A stretch of 24,658 nucleotides of DNA from Cylindrodendrum hubeiense (Eukaryota; Ascomycota; Sordariomycetes; Hypocreales; Nectriaceae), in contig JAANBB010000528.1 of assembly GCA_014621425.1 (NCBI GenBank), positions 1 through 24,658 on the forward strand, read 5' to 3'. The translations under genes and the position numbers were made by a program. This document shows, piece after piece, positions 1 to 10,845 of the stretch (within the stretch, counting starts at the first letter, position 1; each line of letters starts with the position of its first letter). The notes below the pieces were generated by a model. It was not told where the DNA came from and made no database searches. It saw nothing but the letters and a program-made list of their open reading frames with translations.

Positions 1-337
1 AGCCGGCACACCAGTAAGCGAGGCATCTGTAGACGACGAAGGAGCCGGAACACCGGTGAGCCAATCGTCAGTGGATGACGAAGGAGCCGGGACACCAGTA
101 AGCCAGGCGTCAGTGGACGACGATGGAGCCGGGACGCCAGTAAGCGAGGCGTCAGTGGATGATGATGGAGCCGGAACGCCAGTGAGCCAGGAAGAAGATA
201 TCGATGTCTCGAAAGTGGTTTTTGCTTTGCATTTGGATGCCATCGCTGTGCCTAGAAAGGCCGTTGTGCAAACTGCAATGCTCTTTGCTGATACCATCGT
301 GGAAACTAGAGTGTGGGAGGATGGGAAGGAAAGGTGA
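1..337 (+). CDS. 3' end of a repeat-containing hypothetical protein (5' truncated by window)
   Basis: The frame beginning at base 2 is open from the window edge to a TGA at 335-337. It codes four full copies of a 14-residue unit (A-G-T-P-V-S-[EQ]-[AS]-S-V-D-D-[DE]-G) plus part of a fifth, followed by about 50 non-repetitive residues ending D-G-K-E-R. The real start lies upstream. I do not recognise the family. The repeats are acidic and Ser/Thr/Pro-containing, so they suggest a flexible linker. The terminal TGA overlaps a possible splice donor (GTGAGG at 334) with a possible acceptor TTTTAG near 369, so the true C-terminus could run a few codons further. Coding is supported by repeat units that keep the frame while differing by substitutions. 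Confidence 0.6.
   Translation, partial: AGTPVSEASVDDEGAGTPVSQSSVDDEGAGTPVSQASVDDDGAGTPVSEASVDDDGAGTPVSQEEDIDVSKVVFALHLDAIAVPRKAVVQTAMLFADTIVETRVWEDGKER
2..190 (+). repeat. 42-bp in-frame tandem repeat
   Basis: Four full 42-bp units start at bases 2, 44, 86 and 128, with a partial fifth at 170. The copies differ only at scattered bases, for example gaa/gat and gaggca/caatcg. The period is a multiple of three, so the reading frame survives unit gain or loss. The array runs off the left edge and its total copy number is unknown. Confidence 0.9.
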
Positions 338-2480
338 GGTTTGATCGGTTGATACTGGTGGATTTTAGAATTGGGATTTCGGTCTATATATCACATTGAA
401 GAATAGCCGGCAAATATGTAGCATTTTCCATTTTTAGACCGACTGAACCTAGTAGGCGTATTTCGCTTGGATCTGGTACCGCTTGGTCGGCGATCTGGTG
501 CAGCTTGGACCATGTTGTATCTGGCAATCAGCGGGGAGTCGGGGACCATATGAGTGGCGGAGTGGGATGGTGCGACTGTATTCATCGCACTGCACAATTC
601 GGGTGCCTTATACTCCGACCGTATATGGATAGCGTGCTCAGGGATCATCTCGAATATGGATCCCACCTCGGTGTTTGCAGGGCTGCGGGACTCAGCCTCA
701 GGGGAGATCCGTAGGGCTGGCCTGCTCGGGGACCGTTGGACCTGCATCTTAGCTGCATATCTTCGCCGGCTCGCCGTCCAGCCACAATACTTGAGACAGG
801 CTAAGCAGGAGCTAAGATTGAAGTAGGTGGCCGGTGAAATGTAGCCCGACTCTATGAATCAGCCCGCTGCTTCATGTCGTATAGTCGCCGCTTATTTTAC
901 CCAAACAGCACTTCATGCGCAGCCAATCGACCCCGTGCATGCTGGTAATGCGCCCCTTTTCGTAAACACTCTTCAATGCGACATATCTAATCGTCAGTAG
1001 GACTGTATTATGCAGGAAAAACTGATTTATGCGCACAAGACCAAGATGAGCTCCCCAAGATGTTTATATGTAGTTATCAACAGTGGACCGAGCAAGTCTG
1101 AAGAAATGTTGGCGTCAGATCACGGCGAGGGTGTTAAGACACAACACCAAGACTAGGGAAATAAAGGAAACAGTCGAAAGCCACCTAGTCACGATTGGAG
1201 GTGTAGGTAGGACAGCTTGTGGCGAAGCTTGTCTCCGAATGTTGGTTGTGTGTGTTGTGAGAGGGTATAAGAGGCACTGGAAACCCTAACAACCCACCCG
1301 GAAAAAGCAGATTGGTAGTGACCGTGACAATAGTTATATGGTGCTCCGCGATGATGAGGAATGAAAGGACTGTTGGAAATGGAAATGAACGAAATAGACC
1401 AGAATGATGTCATTGATGCTGGTCCTGAAAGCGGACAGCCACATCTGCTGTACTAAAACCTCCCTTATCAATCCCAATGACTGACTAACTAGGTTGAGCC
1501 AATAGTCCTAAAGCAAGGCGGGACTTCCTGTTGAAGCCAGCCCGCCATGGGCTTCTTTATGCCAAAAGCAAGGAATGCCACACTGTATTTACGCCAGAAA
1601 CTCAACACCCCTGACATATCACAATATTTGTACTAGGTGAGATACTTAGAAGTGGCGGTCAGTGATTTCATAAAGTCAAACTGAAATCGAGGATATAGAG
1701 AGTAATGAACTTTCACCATCATGGTCCGATCATGACTTCTCATGACGAATTCAAGAGGGAAATAGGCCGATGTTGGGCCTCCAATTGGATTTGCGAGCGT
1801 TGGCGCGGCAGCCGCTTTGACTTGCCAACTTGATGGCTGAGTCAAGAATCAGACTGGGATGTGACAAATGATATTTACATAACCACGTGCTTTAATTGAG
1901 TAATTCCTGGTGTTAATATGCAGGGTTCAATATATTTGACGCAAGGGATTATATGTATTGGTGCCCAACCCCTACGGTGTTCAAGGTAAGTAGATTCGAG
2001 TAACTGGAATGCCGGATCAAGGGAATCCCGCTGGTCGACGCTCAGCACCAGGCTTCGGGGGTGTAATGCTTTACCCAAGCTAGCGTGCTTCTCCTAGATA
2101 CTGAGAAATTGGATATTTAAAGGGTTTCAGACCTTGAGTCCTAGCCCGTGGAGAAATGCCTCTACTGGGATATTATTTGTAGAGCTGCGGGTGGCTTCAA
2201 ATCGATCCCGCCCTTCAGTCGGTCCGATTTCCCTCCCGCGTATCACTTCGGGCCGGCCCAGCCGTAAAAATGTCTTTTGTCTAAGACCCATTTTCCAGAC
2301 TCGGAAGGTTAACTTTTGCTTGCTCCGTTATTGACACAGTTGCAGCACATGAGGAAGAAGAATAAGTTCGCAGGCTTCCCACCGCCGTTTGGTGTAGCTT
2401 TAAACAATTATGAGCTGTATCTGATCCTGCACATCGTTTCACCAACACTTGTAACTAAGTCCATCTATCAGCTACCAACC
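338..2480. other. Long intergenic stretch, no gene supported
   Basis: About 2.1 kb with only short overlapping open frames on both strands (near 391-826, 1083-1413, 1633-2078 and 2134-2334). None shows a recognisable domain, codon pattern or splice signals. A GGCGGG/CCCGCC inverted pair with a loop of about 20 bases sits near 1517-1550. The right end is presumably the promoter of the adhesin gene at 2481. No tRNA-like B box and no transposon termini were noticed. Confidence 0.5.
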
Positions 2481-3413
2481 ATGCCTTCTCTTCGGCTCAT
2501 TCTTGCGGCTGCAGCAGCCTTGCAAGCATCCGCATTTGCCCGGCATGTATGCAAACAGGGCGAGCTGAATTGCTACCCCGCTCCCGAGCGACTTCCCGCG
2601 TACCACACGCGGATCGTGTACGATGAGCACCCAAATGACAATCCAGAACAACCCGTCGCATATTACAAACCTACCACTCTCATAACCACCACGAAATCAA
2701 CTGAGGACATTCCGGAGCCACCTACAGACATACCGGAGCCACCTATTCCNGAGCCACCNATTCCAGAGCCNCCTATTCCGGAGCCACCTATTCCGGAGCC
2801 AACACCTGACCTCAGCTGCGATAACCAAGGGCTTGACTATGCCATTTTCGACCACGACTTCTACAACGGAGATTTCGACTATACTGCATTCAATACCGAT
2901 TCCTTCAAAACGAAGGCAACAGCATCTACGGGCGAGACGAATCGTATTGGCATCATTCCCAATGGTGCCAGCGACAGCGCCGTGTTCAAGGTCTATGATG
3001 ACAGCCCAGAGCGGTTGCTACAATACACTGCTATTGCACATAGAGGCTTCCTCTACGCACCAGTTACAGGAACGTATACAATTACCGTTCCCGAGTCTGA
3101 TGATATTACATTGGTCTGGCTTGGCAATAACGCCCTGACTGAGTGGACACGGAGCAATGCAAACATAGTGCAACCGTACGTTAGCGGTGCGGCTACGGCT
3201 AAGACAGCGGAAATAACACTCGAGGCTGGGACTTACAACCCGTTGCGGGTTTTGTGGGGTAATGGGCAAGGGGGCTTTCAATTTATCATTACAGTGAAAG
3301 CACCAAATGGAGATTCGGTTCTTGATGGGACTAGCACTGGTAACGGCTTCATTGTTCGTTTTGCTTGCGATGGCACCACCCCAGTATTCCAACCCTTTGG
3401 ATCTGGTGGTTAG
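2481..3413 (+). CDS. Secreted GLEYA-type adhesin-like protein
   Basis: A 310-residue single-exon protein. The ATG at 2481 was chosen because it opens a signal peptide (basic/polar start, poly-Ala/Leu core, likely cleavage near residues 20-21); the in-frame extension to 2316 is leader. Residues about 76-108 form a Pro/Glu-rich stalk of repeated P-E-P-P-I. Residues about 113-305 resemble the GLEYA/PA14-like lectin fold of fungal adhesins: a GFLYAPVTGTYTIT-type strand, D207-D208 with W213 in a DDxxxxWxG block followed by NALTEW, and a late YNPLRVLWGNGQGG-like block. The family is known for carbohydrate-binding surface adhesion. No GPI signal or C-terminal hydrophobic anchor is visible, so the protein may be secreted rather than wall-anchored. 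Ligand unknown. Confidence 0.82.
   Translation: MPSLRLILAAAAALQASAFARHVCKQGELNCYPAPERLPAYHTRIVYDEHPNDNPEQPVAYYKPTTLITTTKSTEDIPEPPTDIPEPPIXEPXIPEXPIPEPPIPEPTPDLSCDNQGLDYAIFDHDFYNGDFDYTAFNTDSFKTKATASTGETNRIGIIPNGASDSAVFKVYDDSPERLLQYTAIAHRGFLYAPVTGTYTITVPESDDITLVWLGNNALTEWTRSNANIVQPYVSGAATAKTAEITLEAGTYNPLRVLWGNGQGGFQFIITVKAPNGDSVLDGTSTGNGFIVRFACDGTTPVFQPFGSGG
2706..2806 (+). repeat. 15-bp PEPPI-coding repeat with three ambiguous bases
   Basis: Imperfect 15-bp units of the form att-cc[ag]-gag-cca-cct code Pro-Glu-Pro-Pro-Ile. Bases 2750, 2759 and 2771 are N. In the frame from 2481 all three fall at third positions of CCN codons, so every one is Pro whatever the base. Confidence 0.85.
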
Positions 3414-4252
3414 GTGATCTATCAAAAACTTGGCCTTCTAGAGGGATGATAGTAAGAGCTCTCCTTTAAAGACTTATTAGCTCTATGGACTACGAGGGTA
3501 GATGGGAACTTCGGGTTTGGGTTAGCCCGAAAATTCAGAGTTGTAACCGTGGGTCTGGCTGCTTACAATGGCAATACCTTTTAGGCATAATACCGAATCT
3601 TATGACATGTTACATGTGATAAGAATCGATCGAGCTGATGTATGACATCCCAGCCTTACCTAACCATCCTCAAAACCCCAATATCTCGGCAGCCGGGATC
3701 TCATGAGACTATCAAGCCTCTGTGGCGTTTGCGAAGCACCCAATAAATACGCACCAGCTGCTAGGCTTCCCTAAAAATAATGTAGGGGCCTAATGTGGAT
3801 ACCAAAACACCGTATCACCGGTTAACAATTTCTCGTCATAAGATCTTTGTTGAACTCAGCGTGGCAAACCGTGAGTATAATGCAGGGATATACTGTTACG
3901 ATTGACACTGGAACTCCCTAGCTCCAAGACAATGACCCCGACATAGGTAACACGATTTACAAGTTACGAGGATTGACAGCCAGTTTTCCATGCTCAGAGC
4001 CAATGCGTGAACATAACTATCTAGTCTAGATCGGAAATATGATGTAGGATTCGCAAATTATTGGCAAGCTTCAAACGTTAAGCGACCGAATAGACGGCAA
4101 TTGACAAATGTCAAAGAGAAGAACCGTTGATATTCCGTCTGAGTCAACGACAGCAACCACCTCATGGAGAAATGTCTCCTACTGTTGGAATCATCTTCTC
4201 AGTCGGGTTCTGACAACGGAACGTGTCCATACCAGGTGCATCAGGAGCACTC
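3414..4252. other. Intergenic region between convergent genes, nothing recognised
   Basis: About 840 bases between the 3' ends of the adhesin gene (+) and the monooxygenase gene (-). It should hold both 3' UTRs and terminators. No open frame, RNA gene or repeat could be supported. Confidence 0.6.
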
Positions 4253-5637
4253 TTAATCTAACTGCTTCTTGAGCTTATGATCCCAGGGGATTCTGCCGTT
4301 GAATGGCTCAACTGCGGGGATGAAGTCCAAAACCCTGCCACCCTTGATGCTGGTTGCTGCAGAAGTGTTGGCGAGATAGTTTCGTACAAACCTAAAGGAG
4401 AAAATGTATCTGGCGAGGATATAATACGTCCAGCTCGCCCAAGCTTGAAGTCTCGTTGCCGCTGCTGCGTCCTGGTAGTCTTTTGCCAGTGGTTCCTTTC
4501 TTTCTTGCTGGTAGTCCTGAAACGCTTTCTCGAGCGCCTCCGCATCCGGAACATCGGAGGGTGATTTGTTAATCAGGGCCTGTAACTTGTTGGATAGCGA
4601 TACCACGTCTTGCACGCCACTGTTAAAGCCCAGTCCAGCATTGGGAGTGAATCGATGGCATGCATCGCCTACAAGGACAATCCTTCCGGCCCAGCTCTTC
4701 TTCTGGGCGACTCCTTCTTGTAGGTTGGCCATTCCAGACACGAAAGACTCTTTGTTGATAATATCACGGATTGTCAACTTTTCATGGACTTGCCAGTCGG
4801 CAAAGCTTTCCGCAAAAGCACGAACAGCCTCTTTATCGTAAATTGCACGCTCAGTGGTAGGCTTCGGTAGCTTCTCGTAAAGGAAAATCCATCCTTTCTC
4901 GAGACCCGTCAGATACATAGCTGACCGGTTATGGCCTTGTGTCTCGTAGCTCTCGCCCACCTCGGTATCACGGGTGAAGGACGCCCATAGACATTTGTAA
5001 TGCGAAGGGAATGGGACTTCGGGGTCCCAGGTCTGCTCTAGAGCCGGATTGGCCTCGAGCGCAAGGCGGCGCATAATAGAACGGGTCTTGGAATGGACGC
5101 CGTCGGCACCGATGACGATGGTGCCTGTGTAAGAGGAGCCATCCTCGCAAGTGACTTCGACTCCTGTATCCGAGATGCTGATATCGACAAGCTTCCTGTT
5201 GGTGAAATAGCGGTCCTTTGCTTCATCTGGTAGACCATCATATATTTCTCGAACGATGCGAGCGCGATGGAAAGCAAGGAGCGCGGTGCCGTGACTAGAT
5301 GGACAATTAGTTACGTGATCTGGATCAGGTGTTCTGAAACATACTTGTCTCTAATCCGGCTGAGCCCGTAGGTGCGGCTAAAGTATTGACCCTTTGGAGT
5401 GAAACTATGGGAAATATGAAGAAAAGGCGCGCCGATTTCCTGCACATTTTCCAAGATTCCGAGCTGGTGAAATACCCGCAGGTTATGTGGACTCAAAACC
5501 AGACTCGCACCTGTGTCTTCAAATACGTTTTCGCGTCTTTCGAGGACAACAAAGTCAATTCCGGCATGGTGGAGAGCGTGAGACAGCGTGATGCCATTTG
5601 GGCCGCCGCCGACGACGATGACCTTGAACGGTGCCAT
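4253..5637 (-). CDS. FAD-dependent monooxygenase, PaxM-like, two exons
   Basis: Exons 5637-5345 and 5294-4253 are joined across a 50-bp intron (donor GTATGT, branch-like CTAAT, acceptor CTAG), giving 444 residues. The frame closes exactly. Visible class A flavin monooxygenase marks: FAD-binding GGGPNG at residues 10-15 with E33 ending the second strand, the DG motif D162-G163 in IGADGVHS, and the GD motif G307-D308 in VGDACHRFTPNAG. Residues about 384-405 are hydrophobic (YYILARYIF region) and may associate with membrane, as in PaxM-type enzymes. These enzymes use NAD(P)H and O2 to hydroxylate or epoxidise small molecules, often in meroterpenoid or indole-diterpene pathways. The substrate cannot be told here: no synthase, cyclase, P450 or prenyltransferase lies in the window. 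Start context is cagacATGG. Confidence 0.88.
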
Positions 5638-6534
5638 GTCTGGTCAAGAATGAGCACCTCTTGAGAATGTTAGGGAATACAGTTGTTTTTTACTGACCTT
5701 GGAGGACAAAACAAATTACTAAAGAGGACTGTGAGGGGATTATTTGTGCGACGGCACCCGGTGCTCTCCGAGTCTGCGCAAGTGGTGTCATTGCGTAATG
5801 TGGGTGAAACATGTCGTCACCGCTAAGTCAAGAGACAGGAAGCTAGCGATTGTGACAAGCTCCTCACTTATCTCTGATCAGCCACGATTTTTGATCTGAA
5901 TGCACCATGCTGACCAATTTATATCATGATACGACATTCAATTGTGTCTATGGCGTGAAATATCTTTTCAATTTGACCGAAAACGATGTCTTACTCCGAA
6001 ATGCTTTCGCTTGAGATCTGCTGGGGATGTGCTGCAGCATCATCTGAGCTGGGAGGGAGCTTTCTAGTGAGGGAAGCGCACTTGGCTTAGTAATTTTTAG
6101 CGTGTGTACAGCGCTATCTGCTGCTCTGGCTGGTCGGGGTTATTCTCCCCTTGGAGCTACAGGGACGACGCAGCTCACAACGCCACCAAGACACAGATGC
6201 TTCCCGCGGTGTGTTTAAATCCGCTGACACTAATGCAGGATCTGATGGTGGTGGGCTAAATGTGACAACTAAATACGGCTGAAATCAGGAACGTTGAAAA
6301 TGCGACTAAAACTGAAACCTACACTGCATGCGGCCATCAAGTGAATGGCTGGATTAAGTTGCTCTAAATTAGGGGCTGTAGGATCTATTTTGAGAGGCAG
6401 AGGAGTCAAGAAATGAACGAAAATGATTTGCCGACAAGAACTTGACGGGATGCTGTATTTCGATATGTGCTTGAAGGATGGCATTGGAAGCATGAAACGG
6501 CTCACTCTGGCCCATCTCACACCCTGTACTGTTT
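5638..6534. other. Intergenic region upstream of the monooxygenase
   Basis: About 900 bases, taken as the monooxygenase promoter plus spacer. Short frames near 6269-6593 on the minus strand have no recognisable content. No clear TATA box or regulator site could be assigned. Confidence 0.45.
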
Positions 6535-6933
6535 TTACGCTCCGGCCAAAGTAACCATAGGCGCAGCAGGCACCATGTCGTTAAATTGATCAATCAGTGC
6601 CGCCGGTCTCACACCGGAAACGGCCCCGTCGGCAAACCGCAGCCGCGCCGCCCAGGCCTTGACCACCCTCTCGGAGCGGGTCGGCCCCACTCCGCCGCCG
6701 GCCCCGTTGCCGGTCTCGTCCGCCATCCAAACGTCGACGACATCGTCCCATTTTAGACCGGCATTTTTCCTCTCCCTGCAGGTCGGAGGACATGACTTCC
6801 AGGTGTCTTTTGTGGGGAGTTCCGGGTGGAAGCAGTGACCCGTAGGGTTGGCGTACAAGAACACATCGCGGTTCATGTTGATCTTAGGAACGAGGTTGCC
6901 AGAGACGGCAAGGTCGTCTCTCGACAGTTGAGA
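6535..6933 (-). pseudogene. Orphan GC-rich reading frame, possible gene remnant
   Basis: The frame is open from just after an in-frame TGA (minus strand, 6936-6934) to a TAA at 6537-6535. The only ATG is at 6876, giving 113 residues, but about 19 plausible codons (a run including L-A-V-S-G-N-L-V-P-K-I-N) precede it without a start. The composition is coding-like: GC-rich third positions, and Cys and Trp in ordered positions such as GHCFHPE, CPPTC and KWDDVVDVWM. I do not recognise the family. It may be the last exon or decayed 3' part of a gene whose 5' half is lost, or an internal exon with an unusual acceptor. A chance open frame cannot be excluded. Confidence 0.3.
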
Positions 6934-6969
6934 TCAGTGGGCCGACCAGCCGCAGATACGAGATTCTCC

Positions 6970-7075
6970 GATGCCGACCTATTTTCTATCAGACAACGAT
7001 AGAGTGTCGTCACTGGTCACAAAGCGTCAAGCTGACGGTTACACCATCGTCGGCATCTTACCGTCAGTTGACGGC
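6970..7075. repeat. Nested inverted repeats
   Basis: Three complementary pairs overlap here. GATGCCGAC (6970-6978) pairs with GTCGGCATC (7049-7057). CTATC (6986-6990) pairs with GATAG (6998-7002). A 16-base arm at 7024-7039 pairs with 7060-7075 apart from a bulge and one mismatch; both arms carry a TGAC/GTCA core. The pairs interleave, so they cannot all form at once. Origin unknown: it could be a degraded palindromic element or regulatory sites. Confidence 0.5.
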
Positions 7076-7671
7076 GGCCATGATCCGCGAGTTGCTCACG
7101 CCCACGCTTGTTGCGCACCCAACGCTAGGGGAAGATATGGCTGTAACCGGTGAGTAGCTATTCACCGATGAGTTCATCACATCGGGCGTTCGTTTCAAGC
7201 TGCCCTGTGTCTCGAGCTCAGCTTGCGATAGTCTACCGCAGCTGTGGTAGTGGCGGAGAAGTTCACGTGATTGAAGGTTGTGCGGATATCAACAATGGGT
7301 TGTGCAAATAGCAGTACTCATACTAATATCTAATGCTCATTGAAAAGGGCGGTACCAATTCTTTTAATAGAAATGCCCTCTGCAGCTGGGTCGCTATAGG
7401 CTCTAGTGATGTAGCTGCTCCGGCGGCACCAGCCCAATCCGCTTCGCATCGGTGCAGTGTAGCTATTATTAAACAAGCCAGTGCTGACAGCGTACCTATG
7501 ATAGACAAGCAGGAATAACACACAAAAAAAGCCAAATCTTTTCAATTCTCGGCGTATTTCAAGCCAGCCTCGTCCTGCTCCCTCGTTCCTGTCTTCTCCT
7601 CCTTTACTATCCCCGCCCTCTGCAATCCTGCCATCGTCATCCACCCACCAAGCGAACAGAGGAGAAAGAAA
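7076..7671. other. Intergenic region and leader of the membrane-protein gene
   Basis: About 600 bases without a convincing gene. The last 120 or so bases before the ATG at 7672 are strongly pyrimidine-rich (TCCTGCTCCCTCGTTCCTG and similar), which is typical of fungal core promoters and 5' leaders. Short frames on both strands at 7323-7644 are treated as chance. Confidence 0.5.
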
Positions 7672-10472
7672 ATGTCCAAACTTACCCCCGCTGCTTATTT
7701 CGGGTTCAACTGCCCCGACGGGGGGAACTTCTACATCTGCGAGAATGCAGCCGTGGAGTTTATTGGCTGTTGCACCAGCGATCCTTGCGCTGACAACAGC
7801 GGAATCTGTCCTAATAGTGATTTGCGAGTATTAAGCTTCGACCCATCCCATCCTGGTGTGATCCCATATCAAAATTGCGACGACCCAAGAGGATCCAACA
7901 TTTGGTATACACTCGCGTATCAAACCACGCCGTTTTTCGGATGTTGCGATATACACCCGTATCTCACAGAATCCGGATGCTGTAAATCTTACCTCATTCC
8001 GTCAATGTTATCACTTGTTGAAGAAACTCGCCTACTCCTGCTCGCCCCAGGAAAGTCGGAAATATCTGGCTCGGTTACTAGCGACGCAAATAAGTCCACG
8101 TCTACATCCACATCTACGAGCTCTGTGAACCGCCAAAGTAGAGTAGGAGCCGGTTGGCGGACTCTCAGTCCTGGAGAAGTGGTAGGCATCACTGTTGGCG
8201 TTGCTATTCTCGCTTCAATCATCCTTGGCCTCCTATTGAAAGCCTGGTGGATCCCGCGAAGAAGAATTCGGTGAGAATGACTGAGACTCCCTTTCAAGCT
8301 TTTTCCAGAGCCAGTGTGTACTGACTGATATTGATCTTGCCAGTTCAGACCCAGTGTCTAACAAGTCATCGTATTCAAATCTTTCACACCGATTCAATAA
8401 GTTCTATAAGCCAGTTTCTGACCAGGAGTCGGCCGAGACCATCACGGAACACCAGGTAGAATATGTTACTAATCGGAGATCCTCCATCGAGCTACTGGCC
8501 GATCTACCATCCAACTGGCATGGTGGCCCACGAAAGTTACAAATCAGAGACTTCTGCTGGTATATGGAATGGGCTTGGGATATCCTCCTGACTCTAGCAC
8601 CGGTTTTCTTTACCAGTAAGCCTGTCAACGGGATATTTTGAATAGAACTAACACATATTTTTCTCCACAGCTGTTTCCATCCTGATCTTACGTCTCGATG
8701 GCCAACTACATTCACCCCACGGGCAATTAGTACTGGACATCACCCGACTGAACCCTACCATATATCCTATTATTTTTGCCGCGATTGCTAGCCGATTCTA
8801 CAAAAACCTTGCTAGGTGGCGTCTTGAGCAACCGAGCGGTATCCAGCTCGGGGCCCTTGAGCAAATATTCGGTAGTCAAAGTCTTGCTGGGGCTTTCCAA
8901 CGCCTGCTCTTTTCCCGAACACAGCCAGTAATCGGTATAGCAATCCTGTTCACTTGGACCTTATCACCTATCGGCGGCCAGGGCTCCTCGAGGATGCTTC
9001 TCTTCGGACATACCACGGAAATTAGTACTACAGCTTTCTACTACTTGCATCCTAGTTATCAGGTCTCTAATTACGTCATGTCACAACTGGCAACGACGGC
9101 TAGACCTAGCGTGGATATATTATATGATTCCAACCTCTTGTCTTCTGAGAGTCAAAAGCGTTCTGTCAGAGATCTCTGGGACTTGCCTCGAATTCCCCAA
9201 TGGCGAAGAGATATGGCCGAGGGCAAAGTCTATGACATTGATCAAGACTCCATTGGTCGTGGCGACGCATACTATGCCTCATTGCTCGGAATCCCAATTC
9301 GAGGGCTTGACTTTGCAAATGGATCGACTCAATACGACTTCTGGCTTGAGACATCATACCTCGACTTCGACTGTGGCTTAGTGGGAAATCGGCTTAGCCT
9401 GGCGGATTTTGCTCGCCACATACCTGGTGGAGAACTTAACCTGACCCAGGCATTTGATTGGAACAACCAAATCAATTTCAACACCTTCGCGGTTAATATT
9501 ACAGGTCCAGGATCCTGGGGAAATTGGACCTTCGATGATATTCAATCTCTATATTTTCTATACGCCAGTGTGCAACCTCCGTTGCTTAACAGGCCTTTTG
9601 TGCCTGATCCCTATGCCCTTTTCAACTGTTCCATGCAGGCAGTGGTTGTTCAAACAGAGATGCGATGTGGACCTCGCCCGTCAAACACAAGTTGCTCTGC
9701 AAGACGCCAACGACGCATCCGCAACCGGGCCGCAGCAAGCAGCTTTCTGAGGGGCATGACAACAAGTCCCACTACTCTCAACAATGTCCTAACATTTTGG
9801 CAAAGAGCTGCCGGATCGGTCGCTCCAGATAGAGCTTCACCGACGGATAATTATCTTGCGGGAGACTTGTTTCCTTTTGCCGGACAATTTTGGAGATCGT
9901 GGGAAGAAGTGGACATACCAGCCTTCTCGCGACGCCTTACCACTGCTTTCAATACCTTCTGGTTCGCGACTCTTGACCCTTTTACTCACACTATCGTTTC
10001 CTTTGATAGTCATATTGAGCACAACGAGATGCCGACTCAGTTGCCCGGCCGTCGAGTCTTTATGAATTCCACTGAAGCGACAGTGAGAACGACATATCAA
10101 GTGTACGAGGCAAACAGGTTTTGGGTTACTATCGTCCTAGTCACGACATTCATTCTCGAGATCCTCGCGATCCTTGGACTTGGCCTACGCCTCTTCATTC
10201 ATGGCCCAGATGTGCTTGGCTACGCCAGTTCAATGACGCGGGAGAACCCACATGTGCCTCTGCCTACCGGAGGATCTGGCCTGGACGGACCGGACAGAGC
10301 AAATATCCTACGGGAAGTCCGGGTCCAATTGGCGGATGTACGCCCGGAGGAGGACGTTGGTTATGTTGCCCTTAGAGCGGTTCCTATGAATGGGACTACA
10401 GGGTATCGAATGAAAGAGAACGAGATGGGATCGGCGAGGCAGCCATTTGCTAAGAAGAGGCTTTACTTGTGA
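7672..10472 (+). CDS. Multi-pass membrane protein with N-terminal Cys-rich domain, three exons
   Basis: Exons 7672-8270, 8344-8615 and 8671-10472 are joined across introns of 73 bp (GTGAGA...TGCCAG) and 55 bp (GTAAGC...AACTAAC...CCACAG). The result is 890 residues and the frame closes exactly. Residues about 9-105 carry two units ending in F-[IF]-G-C-C (C33-C34 and C91-C92) with further Cys. A Ser/Thr-rich stretch follows, then a transmembrane segment at about 169-193. A second part has hydrophobic segments around 275-298 (WDILLTLAPVFF region), a YPIIFAAIASRFY segment, PVIGIAILFTW before SPIGGQ, a long loop with several N-x-S/T sites, and a last transmembrane helix near 773-800. This matches a widespread uncharacterised fungal family; its function is not known to me. 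There is no classical signal peptide. The second Cys unit has lost Cys residues (IWYTL where the pattern suggests WYTC), so it may be decaying. Confidence 0.82.
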
Positions 10473-10845
10473 GAAATGAGAGGCTGAAGGAGTCGCCGGT
10501 CGCGTCGCTCTGGGAGCCACTATGCTGGTGGCCTTTGCGAAGAGTAGATATATTGCATGGAAGCTATGGCGGAAAATGTTGGTTCATGGGGGGCTACTCT
10601 GCTTCCGCCACCTTCTTCGAGTGTCATGCCAGAGACTTCCGTACGCGAAAAAGCCGTGATCACTTATCTGAACACATATGTACCTCCGTAGCAGTGCGCG
10701 CACTTCTGGTATTAGTATTGCTTCTTTTGCCATTCCAGACCGCCTGCTCTGACCTCTGTATTATGAGTGCAGTGCGTGCGGGGTCTTTTAGGTGAGCTCT
10801 CCCTCCTACATACTACTGACCTTGCGGGATCATGTGCACGCAACA
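10473..10845. other. Short intergenic region before the kinase-like gene
   Basis: 373 bases between two plus-strand genes. It holds the 3' UTR of the membrane-protein gene and the promoter of the next gene. A TCTTTTAG followed by GTGAGC near 10783-10797 could be a splice acceptor for an upstream exon, but no matching donor and exon could be supported. Confidence 0.45.

Noticed and set aside
338..2480. Search for tRNA genes or transposon ends in the long intergenic region
   Set aside because: No GGTTCGANTCC-type B box, terminal inverted repeat or transposase-like frame could be found by eye.
10743..10791. Extra 5' exon for the kinase-like gene
   Set aside because: A plausible acceptor (TCTTTTAG) exists, but no donor and coding exon in phase could be found; the ATG at 10846 is sufficient.
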